Origin: Collinsella sp.
Lineage (GTDB): Bacteria; Actinomycetota; Coriobacteriia; Coriobacteriales; Coriobacteriaceae
DNA length: 44,460 nt
Assembly (NCBI GenBank): GCA_018382295.1
Contig: JAGZQF010000017.1
Location: 1 to 44,460 of the forward strand
Direction of reading: 5' to 3'
Shown: positions 7,333 through 17,133 of the stretch, piece by piece
How positions within the stretch are numbered: the stretch's first letter is position 1
Layout of the letters: each line of letters opens with the position of its first letter
The notes under the pieces: generated by a model
What the model was told of the DNA's origin: nothing
What the model saw: only the letters and a program-made list of their open reading frames with translations
Database searches by the model: none
Position numbers and translations under genes: made by a program

Positions 7333-8706
7333 TTACTCGTCGCCATCGTGCGGATCCACAGAGCCCGCACCCGACGTCGCCGGCTTCTCTGCCGAAGACT
7401 CGGAATCCTTCTTATCGGTTTCGGCCGGAGCGATCACGCGGATGAGCGAGATGCGCTGGCCACGCATCGACTGCACCTTGAACTTGTACCCTGCAACCTC
7501 AAACACCTCTCCGATGTCGGGCACCGAGTCGCAAAGCTCCAAAATCCAGCCGGCGATGGTCTCATAATCATCGCTTTCCTCGAGCGGCCAACCAAGCTCA
7601 ATCGCGTCATCGCACGAAAAACGCCCATCAACGAGCCACTCGCGGCGCGAAAGGCGCGTGAGATACTTGTTGTCGGGGTCGAACTCGTCCTCGATCTCGC
7701 CGACGATCTCCTCGACGATGTCCTCGATGGTGATAATGCCGGCCGTACCGCCGTACTCGTCCACGACCACCACGATCTGGTCGTGAGAGGTCTGCATCTC
7801 GGACAGCAGCGGCAGGATGTCCTTGGTGTCGGGCACAAAGGTGGCGTCGCGCAAAAAACCGGCGATGGGCTGGTCGCCCTTGCCGTCGAGCGCGGGCTGA
7901 ATCAGGTCCTTGATGTGCGCAATGCCGGCGACGTTGTCGGGATCCTCGTGATAGACGGGGATGCGGCTAAAGCCGGTCTGGCGCATGGTGGACAGCACGT
8001 CGGCGACCGTCTCGTCGTCCTCGCACATGGTGGTATCCACGCGCGGCACCATGACCTCGCGGGCAACGGTGTCGCCCAGGTCGAAGATCTCGTGGATCAT
8101 GCGCTTTTCCTCGTCGAGCAGGTCGTCCTGCTCCGAGACCATGTACTTGATCTCTTCTTCCGAGACGTTTTGGCGGTCGTCGGCACTCTTGATGCGCAGG
8201 ATGCGGGCCAGGCCATCGGAGCAAGCGCCAGTCAGCCACACGAGCGGACGGGCGATCTTCTGGAACACGGAAAGCGGGCCCACGACCTGCTTGGACACGC
8301 CCTCGGCATTGGCCAGGCCGATGCGCTTGGGGACGAGCTCGCCGATCACGATGGATACGAAGGCGACCGCGACGGTGATGATGACCGGCGCCAGGCCGCG
8401 CGCGATGGCGGAGAGCGGCGCGATGCCAAAGCTCATGAGCCACGTGGCGAGCGGGTCGGACAGACTCGTCGAGGCGACGGCGGACGAGGCGAAGCCCACG
8501 AGCGTAATGGCAACCTGGATGGTGGCGAGCAGCTGGTCGGAGTCGGCAGCCAGCCTAATGGCACGCTCGGCGCGCTTGTCGCCTTCCTCGGCCTCGTGCT
8601 CCAGCACGGCGCGCTTGGCCGTGGTGAGCGCCATCTCGGACATAGAGAAGTAGCCGTTGATGAGGGTCAAAACGAGGGTGGTGATAAGGGAGATGGTTAT
8701 GTCCAT
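7333..8706 (-). CDS. CNNM/CorC family transporter-associated protein (DUF21-CBS-CorC_HlyC)
   Basis: 457 residues with the full family architecture: a DUF21/CNNM membrane domain (about 1-185; NGYFSMSEMALTTAKR and GELVPKRIGLANAE are typical), a CBS pair (about 205-330, with REVMVPRVDTT and DEYGGTAGIITIEDIVEE) and a C-terminal CorC_HlyC domain (about 345-430). Such proteins handle Mg2+ or Co2+ export and homeostasis; the old name 'hemolysin' is misleading. The last 30 residues are a polar low-complexity tail. With the MgtE_N/CBS and NRMT-like genes about 4 kb away, the region holds three genes tied to divalent-cation handling. ATG 8706 is taken as start. Confidence 0.85.
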   Translation of the reverse strand: MDITISLITTLVLTLINGYFSMSEMALTTAKRAVLEHEAEEGDKRAERAIRLAADSDQLLATIQVAITLVGFASSAVASTSLSDPLATWLMSFGIAPLSAIARGLAPVIITVAVAFVSIVIGELVPKRIGLANAEGVSKQVVGPLSVFQKIARPLVWLTGACSDGLARILRIKSADDRQNVSEEEIKYMVSEQDDLLDEEKRMIHEIFDLGDTVAREVMVPRVDTTMCEDDETVADVLSTMRQTGFSRIPVYHEDPDNVAGIAHIKDLIQPALDGKGDQPIAGFLRDATFVPDTKDILPLLSEMQTSHDQIVVVVDEYGGTAGIITIEDIVEEIVGEIEDEFDPDNKYLTRLSRREWLVDGRFSCDDAIELGWPLEESDDYETIAGWILELCDSVPDIGEVFEVAGYKFKVQSMRGQRISLIRVIAPAETDKKDSESSAEKPATSGAGSVDPHDGDE

Positions 8707-8816
8707 CGGGAGTTTCTCGAACCTCCAAGATTCGGGACGTCAGGTTAAAACGTTGATGGCGGATACGGCAATTGCACCGGCGCCCAAACGAGAACGCGGG
8801 CGCGCAGGCATGGTCG

Positions 8817-9500
8817 CTAGATTACGAAGAGGATCACCGCCATGAACTGGAAGATGCTGCCGGCGAGCACCCACAGGTGAAACACGCTGTGCAGATAGCG
8901 CACGTTTTTGGCGATATAGAACGGCACGCCCGCGGTGTAGCACACGCCGCCGACGGCGAGCAGGGCAAGTGCCACGGGGTTGAGCAGCGCCACAAGTTCG
9001 GGCAGCTTAAAGACAACGAGCCAGCCCATCAGCAGGTAGACCAGGCCGCTTACCCAGTGCGGTTGACGCTCGCGTAGGAAGCACTCGAGGGCGATGCCGA
9101 TAATGGCGATGGCCCATACGGCAAAGAACAGCGCAGGGCCGCCGTCGTTTGCGAGCGTGATAAGGCAAAACGGCGTATAGCTGCCCGCAATGAGCAGGTA
9201 GATGCAGCTGTGGTCGATGATGCGAAACACGCGCTTGGCGCGCGCGGGCTGAATCGCGTGGTAGAGCGTGGAGGCTAGGTATTCGAGGATAATGCTGACG
9301 CCATAGACAATCGCCGCGGCCATGTGGGCCGGGCCTCCGCCGCGCAGGGCGGCGAATACGATCAGGAGCACCAGGCCCGCGATACCCAACAGGCAGCCGA
9401 CACCATGGGTGACGGAGTTCATGATCTCCTCACCCACTGTGTAGTGTGGAACGGCCGCGGTCTTGGGTCGCGGCTTAGAACTGTCGCTCGAATCGGACAT
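8817..9500 (-). CDS. Hemolysin III / PAQR-family (TrhA/YqfA-like) membrane protein
   Basis: About 227 residues with seven predicted membrane helices. The conserved hallmarks are EEIMNSVTHGVGCLLG, STLYHA, RIIDHSCIYLLIAGSYTPF and YLHSVFHLWVLAGS; the His residues in these segments form the zinc site of the PAQR fold. Bacterial members affect membrane fluidity and lipid balance; the catalytic role is not settled. I chose ATG 9500, preceded by GGAGG 11 bp upstream, over an upstream TTG at 9518 that has no ribosome-binding site. A single gene running away from the alpha/beta hydrolase. Confidence 0.85.
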   Translation of the reverse strand: MSDSSDSSKPRPKTAAVPHYTVGEEIMNSVTHGVGCLLGIAGLVLLIVFAALRGGGPAHMAAAIVYGVSIILEYLASTLYHAIQPARAKRVFRIIDHSCIYLLIAGSYTPFCLITLANDGGPALFFAVWAIAIIGIALECFLRERQPHWVSGLVYLLMGWLVVFKLPELVALLNPVALALLAVGGVCYTAGVPFYIAKNVRYLHSVFHLWVLAGSIFQFMAVILFVI

Positions 9501-9608
9501 GCCGGTTACATCCTCCAACGTAAAGAGTTCTCAACACTATATCAAAGCGTCTAGGTACGTGCGAAATTTGCACCATACGCGACCCTTTGTTTACCCATTC
9601 TTTGCCTG

Positions 9609-9637
9609 TTGACGCATCAACGGCGAACGTCCATAAT
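9609..9637 (+). promoter_or_regulatory. Sigma-70-type promoter of the alpha/beta hydrolase gene
   Basis: TTGACG at 9609-9614 and CATAAT at 9632-9637 are separated by exactly 17 bp. Transcription should begin near 9644. An AGGAG ribosome-binding site at 9674-9678 precedes ATG 9687. A second TTGACG at 9654 lies in the leader but has no well-spaced -10. Confidence 0.7.
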
Positions 9638-9686
9638 GCGCTTGCATTAAATGTTGACGTATTAACATCTTATAGGAGAATACCGC

Positions 9687-10652
9687 ATGGCTCAAAGCGC
9701 ACACCCCCATCGAAAGCTCAAGATAGCCGGCATTGTTACGTTGGTAGTCGTTGTCGCGCTGCTGGGGTTTGCCGGCAACTTTTTGTTTGACTTTGCCCTG
9801 AACCCCCAAGCGCCGTACACCATGAAGATGATGCAGGATAGCAAGAACGACAAAGAAGGTGAGCAGCCGGATGCCGAGGACACCGAGGCACGGGCGTGGT
9901 TTAAGGAGAACCGCGAGAGCAGCAGCCTTACCGCAGATGACGGAACCGAGCTCGCCGCTTGGTATTTTGCCGCCTCGGAAAGCACGCACGACTATGCCGT
10001 CTGCCTGCATGGATATACCAACGAGCCCATCGGTATGGCCCGATACGTCAAGCGATTCCACGACCGCGGCATGAACGTACTCGCACCCGCCGCCCGCGCC
10101 CACGAGCGCTCCGGCGGCGACTATATCGGCATGGGCTGGCCCGAACGCCTCGACATCGTCGCATGGATCGAGCGAATCGTTCAGGCTGACCCCAAGGCGC
10201 GCATCCTGGTCTTTGGCGAATCCATGGGCGCGGCGACCGCCATGAACGTCGCGGGGGAATCTCTGCCCGCAAACGTGAAATGCATTATCGAGGACTGCGG
10301 TTATACGAGTGTTTGGGACGAGTTTTCTCTGCAGCTCAAGGACGTGTTCGGCCTGCCCAGCTTTCCCTTGCTCGATGTAGCAAACTTGGTGTGCAACGTG
10401 CGCGCGGGCTACGACTTTCATAAGGCGAGCAGCGTGGAACAGCTCAAGCGCGCGACGGTTCCCATGCTGTTTATCCACGGTGACCAAGACACCTTTGTGC
10501 CGTACAGCATGCTCGACCAAAACTACGACGCGTGCGCCAGCAAGGTCAAGCAAAAGCTCACCGTCCATGGCGCCACCCACGCCAAGAGCGCGCAGGTCGA
10601 CCCCGAACTCTACTGGAACACGGTCGACGACTTCCTCGACGAGTATTTTTAG
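9687..10652 (+). CDS. Membrane-anchored alpha/beta hydrolase
   Basis: 321 residues. The N-terminus has a basic stretch and one hydrophobic helix (about 12-35), an uncleaved anchor placing the enzyme outside the membrane. The hydrolase core starts near residue 80. The oxyanion segment is CLHGYTNEP, the nucleophile elbow is FGESMGAAT (Ser), the acid is in HGDQDTFVP (Asp) and the base in VHGATHAKS (His), so the triad is complete. The family resembles BAAT/acyl-CoA-thioesterase-like and YqkD/YtxM-type hydrolases of Firmicutes; the substrate is unknown, probably an ester or lipid at the envelope. Monocistronic, with its own promoter, and convergent with the DUF362 gene; a strong shared terminator lies between. 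Confidence 0.8.
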   Translation: MAQSAHPHRKLKIAGIVTLVVVVALLGFAGNFLFDFALNPQAPYTMKMMQDSKNDKEGEQPDAEDTEARAWFKENRESSSLTADDGTELAAWYFAASESTHDYAVCLHGYTNEPIGMARYVKRFHDRGMNVLAPAARAHERSGGDYIGMGWPERLDIVAWIERIVQADPKARILVFGESMGAATAMNVAGESLPANVKCIIEDCGYTSVWDEFSLQLKDVFGLPSFPLLDVANLVCNVRAGYDFHKASSVEQLKRATVPMLFIHGDQDTFVPYSMLDQNYDACASKVKQKLTVHGATHAKSAQVDPELYWNTVDDFLDEYF

Positions 10653-10728
10653 GCAAAAAGCAACGTCTGGGGTTTTGTTGCCAAAAATCGGTTTGTGGTC
10701 GGCGCTATTCGATTTTCCTCGCACTTCC

Positions 10729-10768
10729 AAAAAGCCGCCCGTGGGCGCTGTGCTCACGGGCGGCTTTT
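10729..10768 (+). terminator. Strong, probably bidirectional terminator
   Basis: GCCGCCCGTG and CACGGGCGGC form a perfect 10-bp stem with an 11-nt loop, followed by TTTT on the plus strand and preceded by AAAAA, which gives a T tract on the minus strand. It separates the convergent hydrolase and DUF362 genes. Confidence 0.85.
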
Positions 10769-10815
10769 GCTCAACTTACGCTACAAAGGCGCTTATTTTG
10801 TCCAATAGCTAGGCG

Positions 10816-11934
10816 CTACTTGACCTCGATAAGCTCGTACTTGCTCGTGCCCAGGCCGATCTTCTCGGCATGCGCGATGCACACTCGCCAGTCGGTGTCG
10901 GGATGCGTGATGCAGAAGGGATCCTTGGCCTGCTCGCCCTCCAGATGCTCGTGGTTGTGCTCCATCTTGGCCGCGCTATCGGTGAGCTCGGTGTTGGGCA
11001 GCGGCTCGGATGCCATGACGGCATCGGCGCAGGCCTGGTCGATGGCGACCGGGTCGGAGATATGGAAGCTCGGGCGACCGTCGACGACGGCCTTGGTGTA
11101 CTCGGCGATCTTGCAGTTGAGCACGTCGGCCGCGGCGTCATAGCCGGGCTTGATGCAGTCCTGGTTGCATGCCGCAATGCAGCGACCGCAGCCCACGCAG
11201 CGATCGTGGTCGATGGTGGCCACGTGCACCGTGCGGGTGTTGCCGTTGGCAAGCTCGCGCTCGCGGGTGTCGTTGAACGAGACAGCGTCGTGCGCGCAGA
11301 TCTTTTCGCAGGCACGGCAGCCAACGCAGTGCTCGGTCGAGACGTTCGGCTTGCCGGCGGCATGCTGCTCCATCTTGCCGGCGCGGCTGCCGCCGCCCAT
11401 GCCCAGGTTCTTCATGGCGCCGCCAAAGCCGGCCTGCTCATGACCCTTAAAGTGGGTGAGGCTGATCACGATATCGGCATCCATGAGCGCCTGACCGATC
11501 TTGGCCTCGTGCACGTACTCGCCGCCCTCGACCGGGACAAGCGCCTCGTCGGTGCCCTTGAGGCCGTCGGCAATGATGATCTGGCAACCCGTAGCATACG
11601 GGGTAAAGCCGTTCTGGTAGGCGGTATCGATGTGCTCGAGCGCGTTTTTGCGGCTACCGACATAGAGCGTGTTGCAGTCGGTGAGGAAGGGCTTGCCGCC
11701 CAGCTCCTTCACGACATCCGCGACGGCGCGGGCGTAGTTGGGGCGCAAAAAGCTCAGGTTGCCCAGCTCGCCAAAGTGAATCTTGATGGCGACGAACTTG
11801 TTCTCAAAGTCGATCTGCTCAATGCCGGCGCGGCGAATAAGGCGCTTGAGCTTGTCGAGCTGGCTCTCGCGAGCATGCGTGCGCAGGTTGGTAAAGTACA
11901 CCTTCGCCGGTGCAGCGGGTGCAGTTGCGGTCAT
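10816..11934 (-). CDS. DUF362 protein with two [4Fe-4S] ferredoxin motifs
   Basis: 372 residues. An N-terminal DUF362 domain (about 1-185; VAIKIHFGELGNLSF, CNTLYVGSRK and LTHFKGHEQAGFGGAMKNLG are typical) is followed by two ferredoxin clusters: CVGCRACEKIC (about 207-217) and CVGCGRCIAAC (about 246-256) with a further NQDC. The domain binds electrons and is thought to act as a redox protein in anaerobes; partner and reaction are not established. The C-terminal 100 residues continue the DUF362 fold. Start ATG 11934. A single gene. It could exchange electrons with the ferredoxin pool used by the Ech hydrogenase, but that is inference. Confidence 0.85.
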   Translation of the reverse strand: MTATAPAAPAKVYFTNLRTHARESQLDKLKRLIRRAGIEQIDFENKFVAIKIHFGELGNLSFLRPNYARAVADVVKELGGKPFLTDCNTLYVGSRKNALEHIDTAYQNGFTPYATGCQIIIADGLKGTDEALVPVEGGEYVHEAKIGQALMDADIVISLTHFKGHEQAGFGGAMKNLGMGGGSRAGKMEQHAAGKPNVSTEHCVGCRACEKICAHDAVSFNDTRERELANGNTRTVHVATIDHDRCVGCGRCIAACNQDCIKPGYDAAADVLNCKIAEYTKAVVDGRPSFHISDPVAIDQACADAVMASEPLPNTELTDSAAKMEHNHEHLEGEQAKDPFCITHPDTDWRVCIAHAEKIGLGTSKYELIEVK

Positions 11935-12031
11935 AGATCTATCCCCTCGGTCTATATGGCGTTACAGACATAGGAGATGGTACCCGTTAAAGCGGGGTTA
12001 ATGTCAAGCACGGCGCCCAGTCATTGGGTAG

Positions 12032-12088
12032 TCATTGGGGACAGACTTAAATGACTGAAATCACTCATTGGAGACGGACTTAAATGAG
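12032..12088. repeat. REP-like repeats R2 and R3 in tandem
   Basis: R2 (12032-12058) begins AGTCATTGGGGAC and ends AAATGACT. R3 (12062-12088) begins ACTCATTGGAGAC and ends AAATGAGT. The third base of the left end and its partner in the right end change together (G/C to C/G), so the ends can still pair. The gene-free stretch 11935-12235 is essentially all repeats. Confidence 0.65.
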
Positions 12089-12093
12089 TGCCT

Positions 12094-12227
12094 CGCCACC
12101 TGGCAGCTAGGGACATTCCTTTCCTGCCGGCAGCTGGGGACAGTCCTTGCCAGCACAGCCGACGAGCCGGCGAGTCAGCAAAGACCGTCCCCGATGACTA
12201 GTCGTTTAAGAACGTCCCCAATGACCA
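12094..12227. repeat. 134-bp REP cluster, left copy (direct repeat with 15745-15878)
   Basis: A block containing CTAGGGACATTCCTTTCCTG, a CCGGCAG/CTGGGGACAG unit, a spacer, CCGTCCCCGATGACTAG and GTCGTTTAAGAACGTCCCC. A copy of about 85% identity, in the same orientation and of the same length, lies at 15745-15878. The two bracket the MacB/FtsX-type ABC genes. Confidence 0.7.
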
Positions 12228-12235
12228 ATAAGGGG

Positions 12236-14902
12236 CTACTCCTGCACTTTGAGGGCTTCGGCCAGACTGACGCGCTTGATAGAACGCGTGTGTAGCAGCG
12301 CCACGACCAGGTAGGTCGCAAAGCCAATGCCGACGCATGCAGCCATGGACCAAGCGGGCACGTAGATCTCGATATTGCCGTTGTAGGCGAGCAGCATCGA
12401 GCGGAAGATGGCCGTGAGCGAGCCGATGATCACCGGCAGGCTCAGCATGAGCGATGCCACCACGCACAGCGTGATCGAGCGGATGTACAGATGCGAGATC
12501 TCGCTATCGCGATAGCCAAAGACTTTCATGTAGCTGATCGAACGGGCGCTGTGGTCGATCACCGCTTTGGTCAGCAGGTACATAAACAGCAGGAAGATAA
12601 ACACCGCGAGCCCGATCATCATTCCGATCATTTTGCTCATCATGCCGATGAACTGGTCACCCACGGCGCGCATGTCGTCGGGCGTGGTGTCGCCGGCAAA
12701 GTAACGAGCATCGAGGTCGAGCTTCTCGTCGCTCACATAGCCGTTAAAGTAGGCAGCGTCGTTGCCGAACAGCTCGTTAAAGTCGTCGATACTCATATAG
12801 ATATTCATGTCCGACTTGGAGCCCCAGGCACAGTCCTTGCCCGCGTACTCAAGGGAATAATTCTTGCCCTCGTACTTGTCGCGAAGCTTAACCTCCTGCC
12901 CCTCGTTCCAGCCAAACTTGTCGAGTAGGCCGCCGCCAAAGACGACACGGCCGTCGCCGACGTTGAGGTCTTTCCAATAGCGCGAATTGGATGAAATGCC
13001 GTAAACGGAAATCGTCTCCTCGCCATTTCCATCGCCGCGATCGTATTGCAGCTGGTAGATGGCGTATTTCTCGGCCTGTGCAATTGCGCCCGCGCCGTTG
13101 TCGGTCGTATTGACCGGGTGGATATCGTCGTTGTCGGTGTCGATCTTAGAGGCCTTGTCGATCAGGTCGATGGCCTCATCGCGGTTGCAGCCGAGGGCAT
13201 CGGCAAGATCGTCAAGGCGCGCGTAGAGCGCATCCTTCTTGTCCTGGACCTTGGCGAGCGCGTCCTGCGCCGCGACCAGGCTCTCGGCAGACGGAGAGCT
13301 GGTCGCGGCATCGGCAGCCGCCTGCGCGGCATCGACCGCGTCGTCAAGCTCGTCATCGGCATCCTGGGCGGCGGTGAGGAGTGCGCCGTCAACCGACTGC
13401 AAGCGCTCGAGTGCCGACCACTGCTCTCGCTCCTCGGCAGTGCCCTCGAGCTCCAGCGGCGCCTTGAGCGTGTACTGGTGCTCGGCGACCAGGCCTGTCT
13501 CGAGGTTGTCGGCGTAGTGCGTCATCGTGGGCAGAATCGCCAGGCCAAAGAGCATCAGCAGCGAGGCAAACGCAATACCCACGAAAAGCGTGGCGAAGTT
13601 GCCCAGGTTGCGCAGGAAGATACGCAGGCGGAAGCGGGAAACAAAGCCCATGCGCTCCGGCAGCTGCAGGCCGCGCTTGGTGCCCGATTTGCCGCTCGCT
13701 TCGTGACGAAGAAACTGCAACGACGTCTTGCCCATTTTGCGAAGCAGGCCCACCAGCGTGATGAGGACGAGCGCGGCGGCGGGAACTACGGCGCACTTCA
13801 CAAAGATCTCCCAGCTCCAGTACACCTGGAAGGGCGGCAGGCTATACGAACCGTAATAGAGGCTGCGCATGGGCTCGGTAAAGAACACAACGCCGAGCGC
13901 AGTGCCCAAAAGCGCCGCGACCACGCCCACGATAGCGGGAAGCGCAAGGTAGTGCAGCACGATCTCGCGTCGACGATAGCCGCTGGCGAGCAGCGTGCCG
14001 ATGATGGCGCTCTCCTCCTCGATGGTGGCGTCGGTAAGGACCACAAAGACAAACGCCATGATCACGATGATGATGTCGAGCAGCGTCATCCACATCATGG
14101 AGTCGCCGTCCACGTCATCGCGCGCATAGCCAATGCCCTGATTGGAATCGGCATCGACCAGATCGTCCACGCGCGCATCGGCATCGGTCAGCGCCTCGAC
14201 CATATCCTGCTCCGCATCGATGCGATCCGCGGTGGGGAGGTCGCGATCGGTAAAGGTAAAGGAGTAGGTGTAGGCAGGCGCGCCGCCGGCATCCTCGAGC
14301 GCGGCAAAGCCGGCGTCGGTGACCTCGGCCACGCCATAGGTGATGGTGTTCACCGTAAAGTCCGAATTGTTGAGGAACAGCGCCTGGCTATCGGGCTGGG
14401 TCATGATGCCGCAGATGGTATAGGTGCGGCCCTCAAGCTCGACCTTATCGCCCACGGACAGGTTGTTATTGGTGGCAAAGACACGATCGATGGCCACCTC
14501 GTCGTCCGCCTTGGGTTCCCTGCCCTCACAGTAGGACGCGATATCGACCTTGGTGCGGTGCGCATAGGTGCGCAGCGTGCGCTTGGTGCCGTCGTCGCCG
14601 GCGGTCTTTTTGATAATGGCGTCGATGGAAAAATTCTTGTAGAGCGTAACGCCGCCGACGTCGCCGGCTGCATCCTCGGCCGCCTTGAGCTGGTCTTTGG
14701 TGGCCTCGAAGGAGGTGGTCACGCGGCCGTCCTCAATCGTGTACGCATCGCGCATGTCGTCGATAAGGCAGCCGATGGAATGCGCCGCGAGCAAAAAGCC
14801 CGACGTGAGGGCGATGCTTCCGCACATAAGCAAAAAGATGCCCAGGTACTTGCCGATATTGCGGCGCAGCTCGCGCGGGAGACGTTTTGCGAGAGGTGTC
14901 AT
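12236..14902 (-). CDS. ABC transporter permease with two FtsX domains
   Basis: About 888 residues from ATG 14902 (an upstream in-frame GTG at 14917 would overlap the ATPase gene). Topology: an N-terminal membrane helix (about 20-42), a periplasmic MacB-like domain, three helices of the first FtsX unit (about 270-390, with DATIEEESAIIGTLLASGYR), a second anchor helix near 440, a large extracytoplasmic region with an Ala/Asp-rich coiled coil (about 520-595), then a C-terminal FtsX unit (about 770-890, with SISYMKVFGYRDSEI and the ending LAEALKVQE). Large double-FtsX permeases of this type act in lipoprotein or antimicrobial-peptide handling and mechanotransmission, rarely in classical transport. 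Its ATPase is immediately upstream. It is isolated by REP clusters on both sides. Confidence 0.85.
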   Translation of the reverse strand: MTPLAKRLPRELRRNIGKYLGIFLLMCGSIALTSGFLLAAHSIGCLIDDMRDAYTIEDGRVTTSFEATKDQLKAAEDAAGDVGGVTLYKNFSIDAIIKKTAGDDGTKRTLRTYAHRTKVDIASYCEGREPKADDEVAIDRVFATNNNLSVGDKVELEGRTYTICGIMTQPDSQALFLNNSDFTVNTITYGVAEVTDAGFAALEDAGGAPAYTYSFTFTDRDLPTADRIDAEQDMVEALTDADARVDDLVDADSNQGIGYARDDVDGDSMMWMTLLDIIIVIMAFVFVVLTDATIEEESAIIGTLLASGYRRREIVLHYLALPAIVGVVAALLGTALGVVFFTEPMRSLYYGSYSLPPFQVYWSWEIFVKCAVVPAAALVLITLVGLLRKMGKTSLQFLRHEASGKSGTKRGLQLPERMGFVSRFRLRIFLRNLGNFATLFVGIAFASLLMLFGLAILPTMTHYADNLETGLVAEHQYTLKAPLELEGTAEEREQWSALERLQSVDGALLTAAQDADDELDDAVDAAQAAADAATSSPSAESLVAAQDALAKVQDKKDALYARLDDLADALGCNRDEAIDLIDKASKIDTDNDDIHPVNTTDNGAGAIAQAEKYAIYQLQYDRGDGNGEETISVYGISSNSRYWKDLNVGDGRVVFGGGLLDKFGWNEGQEVKLRDKYEGKNYSLEYAGKDCAWGSKSDMNIYMSIDDFNELFGNDAAYFNGYVSDEKLDLDARYFAGDTTPDDMRAVGDQFIGMMSKMIGMMIGLAVFIFLLFMYLLTKAVIDHSARSISYMKVFGYRDSEISHLYIRSITLCVVASLMLSLPVIIGSLTAIFRSMLLAYNGNIEIYVPAWSMAACVGIGFATYLVVALLHTRSIKRVSLAEALKVQE

Positions 14903-14910
14903 GGCGCCGC

Positions 14911-15636
<726 letters not shown>

Positions 15637-15694
15637 TGTTAGCCTTCTGCTACTTTTCTAGGGTAATAGTAAACCCAGGCGAACTATTTTTCAA

Positions 15695-15915
15695 ACTAGT
15701 CATTGGGGACGTTCTTAAACGACTAGTCGCTAGGGACACTCTTTCGCCACCCGGCAGTTAGGGACGTTCCTTTCCTGCCGGCAGTTGGGGACAGTCCTTG
15801 CCAACCCTGCGGGCAAGCCGGCGAATCGGCAAAGACTGTCCCCAATGACTAGTCGTTTAAGTCTGTCCCCAATGACCACTCTTGGTCGTTTAAGTCTGTC
15901 CCCAATGAGTACCCG
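15695..15915. repeat. Second REP region, including the right 134-bp cluster (15745-15878)
   Basis: Within the gene-free stretch 15637-15927 there are at least four units with GGGGAC...TTAAacGAC or its complement, arranged in both orientations. The segment 15745-15878 is the direct-repeat partner of 12094-12227. Further units (TTTAAGTCTGTCCCCAATGA) follow to about 15911. No ORF of significance is present. Confidence 0.7.
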
Positions 15916-15927
15916 ATGACTAGGTGA

Positions 15928-17133
15928 CTAAGCGCGGGATTTGGTGCGTGAGAGGGCCAGGCCTGCGGCGGCGATGGCCACGGCAAAGAGCACGGTGACG
16001 CCCAGGTCGCAGGCGATGTCGCCCAACACGGTGGACGTCAGATCCGAAGCGAGCGCTTTGCCAATCGCATCGTTCACCCAATACGTCGGCACAAAGTGCG
16101 CCACCGTCTGCACGGCCGAGCCCATCAGCGACAGCGGCATCCAAGCGCCGCCCAAAAACGTCATGAGCATGCCGAGCAGGTTGCCCACACCGTTGAGCAG
16201 CTCCTCGCGCGCACCCAGGCTCGAAAGGGCAAAGCCAACGGCCAGCGGCGTGCACGCCAGGGCAAACGTCGCTGCCAGCGCCAGGCACACACGGCCCACG
16301 CCGACCTCGGCAGCCGCGCCGGCAAAGCCCACGACGCCCATCATGCTCGACACAAACCAGATGCAGACGGTGATCACAGTGGCGGCCGCAAACACGGCGA
16401 GCGAACGCTGACGCTCGGAGATTGGGCCGGCATCCATACGACGCACGCGCTCGGGCTCGTTCATGCCCGAGAACACCAGCCCCACCGATACGATGACCGA
16501 CGAGATAATCGCGTACGCGCCAAAGTTGAAATACGACTTGAGCATGGCGGCGGCAGTCGAACCAACCTTGACCTGCTCAATCTGGACCTCGGCGCGCTTG
16601 GCGGCGGCATGCTCGGCGGCCTTGGCGACGCTGCCATTAGAGGCGGCGGGCTCTAGGGCCGCTGCAGCGCCCGCGAGCGAAATCCAGCGCGAGGCCTCGG
16701 CAGACGAAAGCGCCGCCGCCATGGTGCCGGCACCATAGGTCACGTCGAGCTTGGGCAGGGCCTCCCCCGCACGGGCGGCTGCAACAAGATCGTCCTCAAA
16801 CCCCTCCGGGATAAAGAACACGCAATCGGCACTGCCCTTGGCGCTGTTGCTCTTGGAGAGCGCGTCGGCAAGGTCGTATGTGTCGTCGCCGACGCCCGTG
16901 ACCAGGTCAAAGCGTGAGCCCAGGTGCTTGGTAAGCGCCCGCGAAAGGTCGCTATTGTCGCGGTCGACCACGATCACGTTGGTGTCGTAGGGCTTGTACT
17001 CGGTAAGCTGCGACGAGTTCCAGCTCACCGAAGCCGCGATGAATACGCCCATGAGCGAGATGAACACCGTATAGATGAGCAGGTAGAACGGGTGCGCCAG
17101 CGCCATGCGAAGCGCGGTCTTAAAGGTGCTCAT
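15928..17133 (-). CDS. ABC-2 type permease (second of two)
   Basis: About 401 residues from ATG 17133, overlapping the end of the preceding permease gene by 14 bp. One N-terminal helix (about 18-40), an extracytoplasmic domain (about 45-205), then five C-terminal helices (about 210-400), the ABC-2 / YhgE-DrrB-like layout. GGAWMPLSLMG followed by FVPTYWVNDAIGKAL is the usual pair of late helices. It forms an exporter with the next gene and the ATPase at 18317-19255. The substrate is not shown; exporters of this shape next to NarL-type two-component genes often give resistance to peptides, lipid-active drugs or antibiotics. Confidence 0.8.
   Translation of the reverse strand: MSTFKTALRMALAHPFYLLIYTVFISLMGVFIAASVSWNSSQLTEYKPYDTNVIVVDRDNSDLSRALTKHLGSRFDLVTGVGDDTYDLADALSKSNSAKGSADCVFFIPEGFEDDLVAAARAGEALPKLDVTYGAGTMAAALSSAEASRWISLAGAAAALEPAASNGSVAKAAEHAAAKRAEVQIEQVKVGSTAAAMLKSYFNFGAYAIISSVIVSVGLVFSGMNEPERVRRMDAGPISERQRSLAVFAAATVITVCIWFVSSMMGVVGFAGAAAEVGVGRVCLALAATFALACTPLAVGFALSSLGAREELLNGVGNLLGMLMTFLGGAWMPLSLMGSAVQTVAHFVPTYWVNDAIGKALASDLTSTVLGDIACDLGVTVLFAVAIAAAGLALSRTKSRA

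Noticed and set aside
6202..8748. An 848-codon plus-strand open frame opposite the CphA-N and CorC genes
   Set aside because: Antisense shadow of high-GC genes: no start context, His/Arg/Gly-rich composition and no domain.
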